A stretch of DNA of 64,000 nucleotides from the NCBI GenBank assembly GCA_001939145.1, contig LSRX01000794.1, positions 1 to 64,000 of the forward strand, written 5' to 3'. This DNA is from Symbiodinium microadriaticum. Its lineage: Eukaryota; Sar; Dinophyceae; Suessiales; Symbiodiniaceae. Position numbers and translations under genes: made by a program. The notes under the pieces are model-generated. The model was not told the origin of the DNA and ran no database searches. It saw only the letters and a list, made by a program, of their open reading frames with translations. Shown here one piece after another: positions 10,243 through 25,200 of the stretch (positions within the stretch are counted from its first letter, which is position 1; every line of letters begins with the position of its first letter).

Positions 10243-13200
10243 GTAGTCCTGAAAAGCCTGCCTCTTTCGAGGCCCTCTGCAGACGAATTGCAAAAAGGCG
10301 CCCCCGCCATCACCAACCCCATACCCCCGAACCCATCCTAAACCCTAAACCCTATAAACCCTAAGCCCTAAACCCTAAACCTTATAAACCCTAAGCCCCT
10401 GTTGCTGGCAAGTTGGGGCCAGGCCCGAATCCCTACGCTAACGGACGAGCAGAGGCCTGCAAAATAGGGTGCCTCGCTGGACTTCAGGGCTGAGGATTTC
10501 GGTTGTTTCGGTTTTGGTTCAGGGCTTAAGAATTGGGGTTTAGGGTCTAGGGTTTAGGGTTGTTTCGGTGTTGGTTTACTGTTTTTGACTTGGTGTTTCT
10601 AGGTGTTGGGTCAGTTGGGTCCTTGTGGGTCTGGGGGTTTGGGCTTCAAGGTCCACTCTGTTCTAAGAGGATGTGGCCACGAGCTAGAGACATGTTATCC
10701 TCACCTAGCGGCGTGGTGTGTATCTGATTGACCTGACATGGTGGTGCAGATGGTGATGATGGCGTGGAGCGGGTTTCATCGTCACCATGAACCTGCACGC
10801 AAAATATCAGCAACGGCCATCACCGCGTTGCTGTGCGCAAGGGCTGAAATATCCATTACACCAAATCAAAGTTGTAGTAGCCACGAAAGCCTTGAGGTAA
10901 GCCGTCAACCCCATACGCCAAAACCACCGAATGCCTACCCACAGGACCCCTAATTTCTTTAGACCCTTCCGGTAGGGGGGTTTCGGGTTTCCCTTGTAGG
11001 GTTCGGGGTAGTTAGAAGCCTCAAGCTGTTAATTCGTTCGGAGAGGATCGGCACAGGGCGAGACGACCGACCGGGGCCTGGGACTTGGTTCTGGACAGCC
11101 ATGACAAGGCTTTGACTTAACGACTGCTCACGTCAGGTTGAATGTTTCTGTGGAGCTGTTAGCATGTAACTTTGGAGGTTCCGCCTAAACATATGTATGC
11201 ATGTATGCATGTCTATCTGTTTGCATGTATGTTTGTCTGTATGCATGAATGTATATATGTATGTATGAATGTATGTATGTATGTATGGATGCATGTATGT
11301 GTGTGTATGCATGTATGTATGTATGTATGCATGGATGTATGTGCTCTGGGCTTTTGCCGGTACAGCAGGCAATCGACAAAACAAGCAGACGTCGCAGATA
11401 TCGTGAATTTCTTCGTTGTCACGATCATGGACCCCTGCCAGAGCATGGCTTGTGCCGACCGCTTTCCAATTTTTAGTGTTTAGGGTCTGAGAATTATCGT
11501 CACGTCGACCTACCTGGTATCTAGCACCACCTGAGTTCGCAACTGACGGGAGAGGAGCCTTAACTATGGGGACCAGGCGAGCAATTGCAGAAGACTTTCC
11601 GAAGTTGGAAGTTGTTATCCAGCATGCGCTTTTCAGCCGCACTTAGGATGTGCTGGGGGCTTGCACCTGACTGGAACGAAGATGAGGTGAACTGAAGCCG
11701 TTTGTTTGCTGAGTGTTGGCTGCTAGCAGTGCCCTGCTCGTCAGCCCCTTGCACTGCCACCACGAAGCTCGAGGACTCTATTTGTTGTGACATGTTCTCA
11801 CATGTAACGTAGGAAAATGTGGGGGCAGGTTGGGTGATCTGCCGTCAGGGTCCACTCGCCCAACTTGCGCCCCTAAGCCTGAAAACCCTAAGCCGTCAAC
11901 CCTACCCCCAAAGCCTAAACCCTAAACCCTGAACCCCAACCCCTAAGGCCCTAAACCCTAAATCCTAATCCATAAACCCTCAACCCCAACCCTAAATCCT
12001 AAACCCTAAGTCCTACATGCCCCGAGCGAGCTGCCGAGGCAGCCGAACAGCTTAATCTTCGCCATCAAGCTGAGTCGCTCGGCTTTGTTTCTTCAGGCGT
12101 CCTACCGTCCCTCGGAAGCCGCTCGGAAGCCCCTCGGAAGCCCGGTCGTTTAGGGTTTACTGCGTTCGCGGATTAGAGACTGAGTCTTGAGTTTAGGGCT
12201 CACAGGGATTAGGGTTTAGGGATTAGGGTTTCGGCTTCGGGGTTTGGGGATTATAATAGGGAATAGGGTTTAGGGGTTCAGAAGAGGTCACTGGCAAAGT
12301 GCTGTCAACCCTATGCTTTACACTGCCTCCCTCCCGGCCCAAGGCACAGTCAGCAGCCTCTCACGCACAAAGCGTGACTTCTTCCCCCCATAGCCCTCAT
12401 ATACGAACCCAGCCATGCAGAGAATCCTTGTGCCAACGCTGGGCCTGCTGCTTGGCGCCGAGGCGCAGTTCCCCGGGCCGGATCTGCCCTTCCCACCGAT
12501 GCCCTCGGAGGCTGTGGTGGGTCCAACTCTCGCCGACTCCAAGAACAGTTGGCCAGCTAAGCGGAAGACACTTCAGAAGGATGCCCCAAACATCGTGGTG
12601 ATCATGAACGACGATGTTGGATTCGGAGCACCTGATACCTTCGGAGGCCCGATCCACACACCGACCCTCTCAAAGATCGCATCGCGGGGTGTGGCCTACA
12701 ACCGGTTCCACACCACAGCCATTTGTTCGCCCACGCGCGCTTCTGTGCTGACGGGCCGGAACTCCCACAACATCGGCGCGGGGCAGATCACTGAAGCCGC
12801 AGCCGGCTTCCCGGGCTACACCGGGACGATTCCAAAGTCTGCGGCGACGGTGGCGAAGGTCTTGACTGGTTACGGCTATGACACTGCGGCCTTTGGAAAG
12901 TGGCACAACACCCCGGTGGACAATCTTTTCAAGACGGGGCCCTTCGACCAGTATCCTACAGGCCTCGGTTTCAGCTACTTCTACGGCTTCTTGGCTGGTG
13001 AGACCTCCCAGTACGAGCCAAGGCTCTTCGAGAACACCAACCCCATTGAGCCTCCCTACACTCCTGAAGAGGGCTATCACCTCACCGAGGACCTGGCTAA
13101 CCAAGCCATCAAGTTCATCCGCAACAACCGGGCGCTGACACCGGATCGGCCTTTCTTCATCTACTTCGCCCCGGGCGGCACCCATGGTCCCCACCATGTG

Positions 13201-16200
13201 CACAAGGAGTGGGCCGACAAGTACAAGGGCAAGCTACTCGGTTCTTGTCAAGGCATTCATTTCAAGTTACCCCCAATAATAAGACAACCCATATATTGCT
13301 TACCATAGATCCCTATTATATGGAAAGTGAAAGTTGGAGTCCTGAACAAGAACCCAGGTTCGACATGGGCTGGCACAAGCTCCGCAACATCACCTTCGAG
13401 AAGCAGAAGGCGATGGGATGGATCCCCAGTACGACGGAGCTGACCGAGATGGACCCAACCATGACGAAGTGGGAGGACATCCCGGAAGAAGATCGTGCTT
13501 TCCAGCTGCGGCTCGTTGAGGTCTATGCCGGCTTCCTCGAGCATACCGACACGCAGGATGGCAAGGTCATTGAAGAATTAGAGCGCCAAGGCTTGTTCAA
13601 CAACACGTTGGTGATCTACATTCTGGGAGATAATGGTGCTTCTGCTGAAGGACAGCAGGGCACGATTGACGAGTTCATCACTGAGAACATGCTGCCCAGC
13701 ACGGCGCAGCAGCAGATCGACGTTTTGAATAGGGATTTTGGTGGTTTGAGTGCGCTCGGCTCGAAGCACGTGGACAACATGTACCACAGCTCATGGGCAT
13801 GGGCTCTCGACACGCCCTTCAAGAGCACCAAGCTGGTGGCGGCCCACTTCGGTGGCACCCGGACCCCCATGGTGATGTCTTGGCCGAAGGTCATCAAGCA
13901 TGACCCGACCCCTCGGTCCCAATTCCACCATGTCAGCGACGTCGTGCCCACCATCTACGAGGCGATTGGGATCAAGCCGCCCGAGCACGTGGAGGGCGCA
14001 GCCCAGATTCCCATTGACGGTGTCTCTATGATGTACACCTGGAACAATGCCTCGGCAGTGGGACGGAAGGATACGCAATACTTTGAAGTCATGGGAAGCC
14101 GCGGCGTTTACAAGGACGGTTGGTTCGCCAGTGTCTTTGGGCCTCGAATCCCTTGGGCTGCGGTGAACGAGACGCGCATGAGGGAGTGGAACCCGGACAC
14201 CGATATCTGGGAGCTTTACGACCTGACCAAGGACTATTCACAGGCCCACGACCTCTCCAAGGAGAATCCGGAGCAGGTGAATAAGATGAAGAACATCTTC
14301 CTCGTTGAGGCCCAGAAGAACAAGGTGCTTCCTGTCGGCGCAGGCTTGTGGACCATCTACTACCACCCGGAAGAGGGTCCCAGATCGCCTTTGACGGAGT
14401 GGTATCTCTACGAGGGCATGACACGCATCGCAGAGTCCAATGCTCCACTCTTCCACACCGGTTTCAGCTCAGTGGCTACTGTGGATGTAGAGGTTCCCAA
14501 GAATGCTTCCGGGGTCTTGTACTGCGTCGGCGGCACCGCGGGAGGGTTCTCCGTGTACATGGACAAGGGATATCTCTACGCAGAGTACTTGTCAAGTTTG
14601 CTGTACCGCTACGTCACAAAGTCCTCTGCGCCATTGCAGGAGGGGAGCGCGAAGATTGAGATTAAGCTGCAGTTCGAACCGAAACCGGGCATTGCACCAG
14701 CACAGTTGACCATGTCAGTTAACGGAGCTTTGGTGGCCTCCCTCTTCGTGGAAAAGTCCATCCGTTTGGCTTTCGATGCTTCGGAGACCTTTGACGTCGG
14801 GATGGACTTGGGTTCGCCTGTCTCATTGCTTTACCACGACCGTTCTCCCTTCAAGTTCAATGGCAAGATCAACCAGTTGCATGTGAAGTACATCAACAGC
14901 ACATCCATTCCATCAGAAAGCGTGGTGGCGATCTGATAGATCGACCAGACCGCAGTTGACCCCCTTTATATGCGTTTTAATTAAATGAGGTATAAGCTGA
15001 TTATGCGCACGTGAAGCCCTCTTGTCACAACAGTTACAGGGCCACTTTTGAGCATGCCTGTGCGTGCTTCCCGTTCGACCCGAAAGGCCGATCATTTCAA
15101 GATCAAGGCAGACGGTTCCATGATAGCAGAAAAAACCCATTGCTTGACTTCCCCTTCTCAGAGATCCCGTCGAATTCAAGCTTTACCCGGGCCTTACAGC
15201 TGTCTCGAAGTGCACGCCAGAGGGCTGTTGGGAAGTTTGGCCTTTGGTGCGAAGTTTGAGGGTCAAGTAGTCTGATAGTACGGCTGTAGTATTCTTGTAG
15301 TAGTGTTTTGGTATGAGCACATAGCATCTTTCTAGCATTGTGGTAGATTATTGTTTTATCGAACTGTTATTGCTGCACCCTCGGATTTGTCGAAAAGGCC
15401 AAGATGCTTTCCTCGACGGTTACATGACCGTCCGTGCTCCGTACGGCTTCACCTTCGAGGAGGCCCTGGAGATCTACCTTTTTAGGGTTTAGGGTTTAGG
15501 GTTGTGGGGATGAATTGATCCTCATCAAAACTCCATACTCATGTCGGTCATCAGCAGTACCGGAACAAGCACCGGCGGCAGGAGCATCACTCACATCTTC
15601 TTCGCCATTGCATTCAGGATCATGAGGCACGATGAGTGGATACCATCACCACAAGCACCACATTGCCCGTGATGACCGAATCCCCTGAAGGTTATCAAGG
15701 TCGTAGGGCTGTCCGTGTGCGGTCACTTGATGACAGTGGTGGCAACCAGAAGTGTCATCCACGACCATCAACAACACCATTCCGATCATCACCGTCCAAG
15801 TCCTATTTTTACTATTTACCACGACCACGCAAATCAACCTAAGTGTCATGGTCAATCAGCACGATCCGCATTCTCGTGAGCTTGTTTGTACTTGTGGCTG
15901 GTGTTGTAGACTATGGTTGCGACGGCTGAATAGTCACGTTTAGGATGTTTAGGATATAATAGGGTTTCTGCTACGGTGGTTCTCGTCAACACTGGTTTCC
16001 TAGCCAAGAGCCTTCGAAACAGTAGTCATGACAAGCTACGGCAGCCGCGACAATAGTATAGCAAGACAACAATCATGACCGAATCCATTGGTGAAGTCTG
16101 CAGCGTAATCCAATCCTATACCGCGCACCTTAGACTAAAGCTATAACCCTAAACCCAAAGCCCTAAACCGTTCTAAACAACCCCTTATTACCCTAAGCCG

Positions 16201-19200
16201 CCCACCGGAAACCCTCCCATCCCGGTCGGAGGAGTGTCTGCAGTTTGTCGAAGTCTCCGAAAGCGCCACCTTCGGCCCCAAAGTGCGCTTCCCGGAGGAC
16301 TGCAGGTTTCGGGCTTTAGGAGTTTTGGGGTTTAGGGTTTAGGGTTCGAGTGTTACAAAGGCGCCTTGAAGATTCTGTAAGGGTCGCTAGGGCAGAGGCT
16401 CAGGGGTTTGGGATGGAGTGGAGGAATGCCTTTTCGGATCGCGCTTCGTAGATGTTTGTTGGTTAATTGAGATGGTTTCCTTGGTTGCCTTTCTCCAATA
16501 AATGTCATAGCAATCTATCGCAATCAGCTGCTATTCTCGCGATTGTTGGATTTGGCCCTGGGTTGTTGGCTTGGCCGGATCCTCCCAAGTTTTCTTGAGC
16601 CCATAATGCTCCAAGCAAAAAGCCATGGACTCTAAGCAGTTATTCGGGAAGCTGCTGGCCTCATCTGGCCATGGTATCCCGGAAACAAAGGGAGTGATAG
16701 TGTCTTCACCAGACCAGCCATCATGAATATGAATGAGTAGCAGGTATCAGTAGCTTGCATGCCATATTCTGTCCTGCCGAAGATTCTAAACAGGAGTTTG
16801 CGGTGTGGCCAAGCGACGTTGCAATCAGTACTTGCCCGGCTCCCGGAACAGGGTGCGTACAGGATTCAAGGACAGGCCTACGGATTGAACATCTGGGCTA
16901 TATAGCCCTTATAGTGAGTAACCTTCGTAGTAACCCTTGTAGCAACCCTTCTAGCAACCCTTCTAGTAGCCCTTTTGGTAGCCCTTTTGGTAACACGAAC
17001 CCCTGTATCGTCCCTCATAGTAACAAGTCGCCCTCAATCCCCAGGGTATCAAGTGTTAGGGGTTTCGGGGAAGAGTCGGGACTTGCTAGGGGAAGGGCAT
17101 TCGGGTGAATGAACGGTTTGGGGTGCTAGTTTATCATGTGATACTATGCTATGTTTTGAGATAGTATGATGTTATCTTATAAGTTGTCTTATGTTTCAGA
17201 GAATGTTTGCTGCTCTGTTCTATTCTTTAATGAATGTGGGAAAGCCATTCGGAGGTGGAGCGCGTGGCTCCCAATACCCGTGTGTAGAGCACGGTTCATC
17301 CGTAGGGATGGGAATCTGAGGTTAAGGTTTTCACATTGTCATGCGCTTACCAGCATCTATGTGATGCAGTATGTACATGTGCATCTAAATCTTCGTTTGT
17401 CTGTACACATGTTGTTGCTGCCCTGCTTTTGTTGACGGTTTGTTACCCCAAACACCAAGTTTAAGGCTGACATGCATTGGTCCACAAACCAATCCTGATG
17501 CCCTGGGGTTTCGACGCCCAAGTCCTTTGCCTATTCGATTCCAGGTCGGGGTGCGGATCGCATGGCCTCCCTGTGGCTGCAGTTTGCCACGGGGCCGGGC
17601 GCTGAGTGCCACACTCCAACCGGCGTCTCACTGGGACGTTTTTACTGCACAAGGCACAGGGGAATGAGTTCTGTTGCTTTAGCTGGATGTTAGTCAAAAC
17701 CATAAACCCTATTCCCCAAACCCTAAGCCCCAAAACCCTAAACCCCAAAACCCTAAACCCCAAGCTCAGACCCAAAGCCTCTTGAAGAGCTTTAGCTTCT
17801 GTTGAGACCTTCGACTTTTCAGGGTATGAGCCGTGATCGTTGGTTTCTGGTGTGGGAACAGGTACTGCGGTGTGGCAAGTTGTTCTCGCGAGAATCGCTT
17901 AAGCCATAAACCCCGAAGCCTTAAATCCCAGCCCCAGCACTGACTCAGGGCGCGGCTGATTGCCAACGAGCTGTACATCTTCCGCATCGGGTGCGCTGAA
18001 AGGGGGCCGGTTGGTGGAAAGCTTGAAAAAGAGTTTAGCAGTTGTGGCTTTAGGGTCTAGGGGTTACCAGCTCACCATAGTCTCGGAGAGGTTCGGAACT
18101 GTTTGTTCACTTTCGAAGGGTAGCGAAGCGGTCACGTCTTGCATGAACTTTCTAGTTTTCGTCTGTGTGAGCCTTCATAAACTTCGAACCTGTACTCAGA
18201 ACCCACTTCTTAAGTGAACCCCGGGTCCCAATTCTGTCGGCTTCTTGCCAGGATCAAATCGAACCCAATGGTGACGCCGGAGGTGAATCGTCCAACCGTC
18301 ACGCTTGCGTACTCAAGGTGAAGTTCTTGTGGGTGTTTGGGTTTGGATTCAGGCATTGGGAGTCCGGGGTTCAATTCTCAAAATGCTAGGTTGTTTGTGA
18401 TGATGTAGGATCTAAGAGAGTTGGGGCTGCACGGGTTTTTTAAGTTTAGGGTCACTAGAGTATCGACACAAAACCTGGGAGAAGGTCGCAGAAGCGTTTG
18501 ATTTCCAATGGACTCCTAGTCCTAGTTCTCGTCTGCATTCTGAGGTATGCGGCAGGTGCAAAAATAGGCTCTTAAATTCCCTACGTCGTTTGAGTTTGAC
18601 ACAACAACCACCCACAACCCTGGTCGAATGACTATTCAGGTCCAATCAATCATCCTAGTCCTCAACCGTGAACCCAGAAGCCCCGTACCACCCCCCCCCT
18701 CCCCNCGCCCCCTCCCAAGCAGTAAATCCCCAACCCTCAGACCTGTAGACTCTCTCAGCCAGGGTGGGTCGTGCAGCTGGGGAGTGAAGCATCGGAGCCC
18801 ATCGAGGGCATGACGCCTGCCACCCAGGAGGGCTAGGTGACCTCGACTTTGAATCCTGAACCGGGGTTTAGGGCTAAGGGGGTTATAAGGCCCCTCAACT
18901 CCTAAACCCTAAACTCCAGGCCAAAAGGGCTTGGAGTAGTCAAGGCTAGAGTTCAGAGTTTTGGGGTGGCGGGCTAAGTGTTTAAGGTTTGTAGTGGAGC
19001 ACGGAAGATTTAGGTCTGCCTGCGGCCCAACAGACCTACCTTTTCAAGGAACCCTATATAGAAGCCATAATAAGGAACCGTAGGTCTTTAGTTTGGGGCG
19101 TGGGGGTTAGGCAGGTCTAGATCTCACACCTTCTTAGTTATCAGTCAGTGGGCTCTTTCGCTGTAGTACAACGGTTCGCGAGCTGTTTTGTTGTTAGCGT

Positions 19201-22200
19201 TGCCATCACTATGATTCCTACTCGCCTCACGCTGGTACTGAATGCACATTAGTGGGTTTAGGATTTAGGGGTTGGAGGTTTAGGGTTTCGGGGTATCCTT
19301 CGTCTCTCAGAACCTCCAATGTCATGCATCCCCACTTGCCTCTGCAGATCCAAAATGCCTGAATTCTGCTTGGAACCATGGGCAGACTTCTTCAGCCCTG
19401 TCAACTGAAGGTTGTGGGCCTTCACACAGACTGGTCGTTGCCTCGAAGACTTGACGGCTTAACGAGGTTATATAGGGGCGTTATGAGACTAGATAAGGGG
19501 TATATAAGGGCTATAAAGGGTATTAGGATTAGGGTCCCTTCTAGGGGTCCCTCCTATTGCCCCTTAAGGTTATCAGCACTGTTGGTCTTCAAGACTATGC
19601 TGGTGCATCGGAAAAGCCACGAGCAGCTGCATGAGCACGTAGGCATATAGCAATATAGCCGTCTTCTACCGTAGAAATCGAGGCCAGAAGTGGCTAAGTC
19701 AATGACCGTAGGCTTAGGGGTAACACGATTTCGGGTTAAGGATGTATGGGGTTGGAGCTTCAGGGTGCTGTGCAAGACCCAGGTTTTTGTCGGAAGACGG
19801 TAAAACCGCAGCCCCATGAGGATTAGCAATGACTGCAATTCTTTGCAGCTTGACAGCGTCAGTAGCAGCACCGTCTTCACATTCATCATTGACTACGACA
19901 AATCGTTATCCCCATCCTCATCCTCATCCTCCTCCTCCTCATCCTTCTCCCCCCCCCCCTCATCCTCATCCTCGTCGATCTCAACATTCTCCTGTCCCCC
20001 ATCACCCTCAGCGGCAACATCTTCATCGGCATCACCATCATTCTCTGCTCAAGCATCATGACAGCAGCAGGAGTCTCCAGTTGCCTCGTATGCATTGCCG
20101 CGATCAGAGTAATAAGAACTGGTCTTCTGGATGAACTTCGTGTGAATACACTCTTCCCGCTACCTGAACTGTACTGTCAGACCTTCTCTCACACCACTGC
20201 CACCATTAGGTGGTATGTTTCGCAAAGCCACAGGACCTTACCAATGGGAAGCAGTAGTTCCTCAGGCTTAGTTGCAGGCCGAGGACCCAGGTGTAGGGTC
20301 CTGAATATCTGAATAACTATGTCTTCAGGGTTTCCGGGTATGTTACATAGTGCATGTTTAGAAGACTAGAAGAGCATGTCATGTCATGAAGAATTACCCC
20401 TAAACCAACCAGATATTCTAAACACTGTGTTGAGCCACCAGTTGCAGCCGAACCGTTGCAAGGTGTCACGCCCATTACCACGGCCCGGGATCGAACGTGC
20501 GAGCCTGAAGATCAAGGTATCTATATTTCTATCCGTCTGTCTGTCTATCTGCTTATCGATCTATCTACATATGTGGAGTTGTGTCTAGGATTTTGTTCTA
20601 ATTACCGGTAGCAGGCCGGTGCTTTGGGGGCAGTACCGACAGGATTGGCTCGTTTTCTCGACAAATGATGGGAGGCGGCGGGTATCTGCCACAGGCGTGT
20701 ATTTGCTGCACCTCTTCATCAATGCAACATGTCTTTTTGTTGGTAAGCCCTGTCTTCAGGCTTGTCCTGTGTTAGAAAAGTGGTTGTGGTCAGACAGCCT
20801 GTTGTTCTAGCATAAGCCGACCGCATGGACACCTGCTCGACGCTCACCGTCGCGGTGAAAGCGCATAATTAGTTCGGCTACAAGAGTCTTAGGGCCGCAG
20901 ACTGAGTCAGCGCTTGGAAATTGGTGCATGTATTTTGCATGTGCTGTTTGCGTTGGTGTTTTGTTTGCTGCATATTTGTGCATTTGCTGCTTCCGTATTG
21001 CTTGTGAGTGCTGCCGTGTCTGAATCTATCTTTGCATTGTGTTTGCACTTTTGTTGGGCTGTTGCGGCCGAAGCAAAAGTGCAAACACAATGCCAAGATA
21101 GATTCAGACACGGCAGCACTCGCAAGCAAAACGGAAGCAGCAAATGCACAAATATGCAACATAAACAGCAAATGCGACAACAATGCAACCGCCAGCAGAG
21201 CATGTTGGGGTTGGTAATGTTTTGGGGCGGACCAGGCGTAGCCCGGTAAGATTCTCACAGAACTAGGGTCACCCTGTAGGTACGTCACCCTTATAACAAG
21301 TACCCGGTACCCCGAAAGCCACCCTATTTTAGAGAACTGCCCGCATGTAGATCGATGCGCATGCTGGTTTATGTCAGTGGCCCGTTTGGGGGTCCTGATT
21401 TTCCCGAACTCCGGGTAGCTTGTAGGCTTCATATATAATATTGTAGGTATTTTTGTATGATCGTATTTCACAGCATGTTATAGTATATGGTTGTATACTA
21501 CAGTATGAGGAAGATATGCCACTGCATAGGTTAAGTTTGATTATAGGTTAGGTATCAGCTCACGAGGCTGGCTGGGGAAGTGCGCACTCAGAATCCGCTG
21601 AAGTTCCGCCGCCGTCTCAGGAATTTAGGGTTTATGTATAGGATTCAGGGTTTATACAGAGAGTTTCGGGTTTAGATGCAATATGGGATTTCGGGTTTCA
21701 TTAGGGGGGGTTCAACCCAAGCTTGAGACCATGCAGCTTACATGTTCCCGAGCTGTGGAACCCACCAAGAAGAGTGCAGAGGTGTACATCGGAGGCTCGG
21801 GTTTTGATGGAATTTGGCAATGTTGCTATGTTTCGTCAGCAGTGCATGGGACCTTTCTGTAAGCTTTTCACTGACACTCAATCTTTCCAACCTAGGCCCT
21901 GAACCTTAAATACTAAACCCCCAAATACCCAAATCCCCTAAGCCCTACGCCCCTGAACTTAAACCGAACCCTAAACCCCGAAATCCCCTAAGCCCTAGGC
22001 CCTTGAACTCCTTAAACCCCCCAAAACCCCCAACTCATCGGGTTGAATCCTGAACCCTCAGCCGGAACCGGAAAGCTACCCCCAACAAAAACTCGGTTTT
22101 GGGGTTTTAGGGTTTCAGGGTTTAGGGTTTTAGGGTTAGGGGTGTCAGGGTTTCGGGTTTTTGGGTGTAGGGTTTTGGGGTTTGGGTTTCGGGTTTTTGG

Positions 22201-25200
22201 GTTTAGGGTTTTAGGGTTCGGGTTTAGGGTTCAGGGCCACTAACCCTACAGAATCCGAGGCCTCAGCTGCAATCCTAACTCCGAAACCCCCCAAAACCAC
22301 CGGACCTAAACTCTAAGCCCGAAATCAAGGAATCCGGCCCTTCAACACCATCCACATGAACGGCGAGATCAGGGCAGTCGCGTGTGGGTCCGAGAAGAGG
22401 GAGTCGACCCGGCTGGTGTGTGTGTGTGTGTGTGTGGGTTTTAGAGTTTAGGTTTCCAGAGTTATGTCCTTACCTGGACCCCATAAGTTATCTTTAAGTA
22501 TTTATAAGGGCCCCTTCTCAAATTTCTTTATATACATCCTTAAAGCGGTAAGTTATTAGGGGTGACGATAAAGTCTATACCTGTCAGGCCTCGGATTCTT
22601 GGTTCTGGGGTTTGGTGGTTTAAGGTAGAGTAGCACGACATCGTGATGATTATTCGCCGTTCCGGACTCCTATAACGAGCTTGATTAGTCTTGTCACAAT
22701 TAAATGCCATGTCAAAAAGCCAATGATACTGCTCTTATTCCTGTTGCTCAGCCATCATCGTGCTGGATCGTAGTTAACAGCTACGATGCTTCTGCCAGCC
22801 CTAAACCCTATACCTTAAACCTTCTGCCAGTACTCGTAGCAACACTGTGCTTGCCTATGGCTGCGAATTCGGACCAGTCTTCGGGCTACCAACTGGCTGC
22901 GAGCAGGTCTCCTGGCCTAGTTCTTAGGGTGAGTATTCAGTATATAGATATAGATATACATACATATACATATACATACATGCATTCATATATATATATA
23001 TATATATGGATATATATATATATATGTATGTGAGGGTTTAGGCTTTGGGGTTAAGGCCACTCTGTAAAAAGAATACCGAGGAATGCTGGACTCCGGGATC
23101 CCAGCAAGTCAATGGTCAAAGGTATTCCACTCCGGCCCAAGGTTCGAATTCCCCGATGTACCAGGCCCTAAACTCCCTAAACCCTAAACCCCCATACACC
23201 CTTCGCAGAGAAGTTCATGCTTCCCCGAAAACGCTCACCTCCCTGCATCATCTCAAAGCTCTTGTAAACCCCGCATCCCTCTTCTGTAAACCCCCAAGCA
23301 ACTCAGCCCTGCATCCTAAGCCGCCTCAGCCCTTAGACCCTTGGCCCTAAGCATCCCTCGACTCTATACTAACTTAAGCTTTAACCCCCACTGACCCAGG
23401 CCGCAGGGGTTCACCTTCGTGCACGAGCCTTCAAAAGCTTGTACCTCCGAGCTCGAGGCGCCGATGGCTGCAGAGCCTTAAGGCTTTAGGGTTGAGGGTA
23501 TCAGGGTTTAGGGTTTAGGCTAGAGGGTTTTGCTATATAGGGTATTGATTAGGGTACAGGGTTGAAGTGGGAACGGGGGGCAGGTTTCATTCAAGTCTCA
23601 AGGTTGCTATATTAAGAGGCTTCTGTGGCATGGAGGGTGAACTCCGCGGGGTGGGTGTCGGAACTGTGGTCTCGTCCCAGAGCCTCTAATATATCGCTGT
23701 TACTGCTATAGTCATCATGATAGTCATCATTATCATGATATCCTTTCTACTCATATCCAAGATGCTGACATGGCTGCCAGCACCAGCCAATCCCCTGCCT
23801 GCTCTTGGCAGCTGTGGTGTTGGACAATCTGCTCACATCACAGGCTAAACGGCAGTCAGCATAGCCACTCTGCGACTGCTCTCCTGCTCCGCGTACTTTC
23901 TACACATTCGGTCACTTTTGTGTTCTCGCGTTGGCGCAGTGGAGCTATAGGGCAGATTGGGCTTATTTCGAAGGTGAAGATTTCGCGAGGAGTGTAATGC
24001 AGTGCAAAGACTCGAAGCTGGCGCCTTGTGCCAGGAGCTGCCGTACACCAACCTTGGCGTGTTCTACCCTGGCTTCGTCAGGGACTTGCGGCCAGGTACC
24101 TTTGATCGTATCACCGCATCGCCTGGACTTTGCCACGTGCAGAGTTCCCTCTGTCATGGCCTTGTGCGCAAGCCTTTCCTACTGTTGATGATATAAATCC
24201 TGCATGACCTTAAGGACCCTACACTATATGGGAATTATGGTATATTCATGTATATTCCTTATTATGGGTAATGCAGGATTTATATCATCAACCCTATGAT
24301 TATGAGGTCTGGCCCGAAGATGATCTGGTCTGCTTGGCCCGATGCTCAGCGTTTACCTGTCATAGCAATCCGGCGCCCCAGATACCCAAACCCGAAACTG
24401 AAGCGCTGAACCTGAGACTTTATGACCCCCAACAGGGCGTAGTATACTAGAAACTGAAGCCTATACCCCTGGTATGGGCTCCTCTAGGCCCTAACGCCCG
24501 AATCCTGTGCAGTATTGCTTGCTCCAGGTAGATGCGGATGACTCGACCAAGGCGTGTGCTGTTGCTTTTAAGGCCTAAGTTAGGACATGAATTCGGGTCT
24601 ACAGAGTTTTCTTTACAGGATCAACCTGCTGTGAATCTCGAAGGGGGGCCTGCACATGATTCGCTAAATACAGCGTGAATGCTTCCCAATGGTATTCCTC
24701 AGGGTTCCGTACAACAACAAGACCACGAAAAATGCGAGAACATATCCCCAAATCCCTATTCCAGCCGCCATTGTGGCCGCTATATCGCCTCCCGCGCAGT
24801 GTCCGAAGCTAGAGTCTCTTTTTCCGTTGAAGTTGCAGGTCACGGTGCGGTATCGGAATCCTCGTCCGGTCACGGCAGGCGCCCTGCACACCATACGCCG
24901 CCGGAAGCTTCAACCCTAGCCCAAAGCCCCGAACGTAAAAGGAGTAAAAGCTCAGAGTCCGCAAGAGAACGCGCAACCGAGCAGTGGGCTGGGTGCAGAC
25001 ATTCGATTCAGCACATTGTTGCATTGGTGAATGCACCTCCCCGTCCAGTCCATGAAATCTGCATAGGTTGCAGCAAGTGTTCTGGGAGTGCCATAGTGCT
25101 CCTGCTGTCTGTCCTTCCATCTAGTGCATGTGAGTTCGAGCAGGCTTGGACTATGTGGTGGTGCTCAGCGTGTACAACCCGAATGAAATTGTCAGCAGGG

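Noticed and set aside
12670-13203. Minus-strand frame of 177 residues
   Set aside because: Shadow of the arylsulfatase gene on the other strand.
20878-21471. Open frames on both strands around 21000
   Set aside because: Mirror products of the long inverted repeat.
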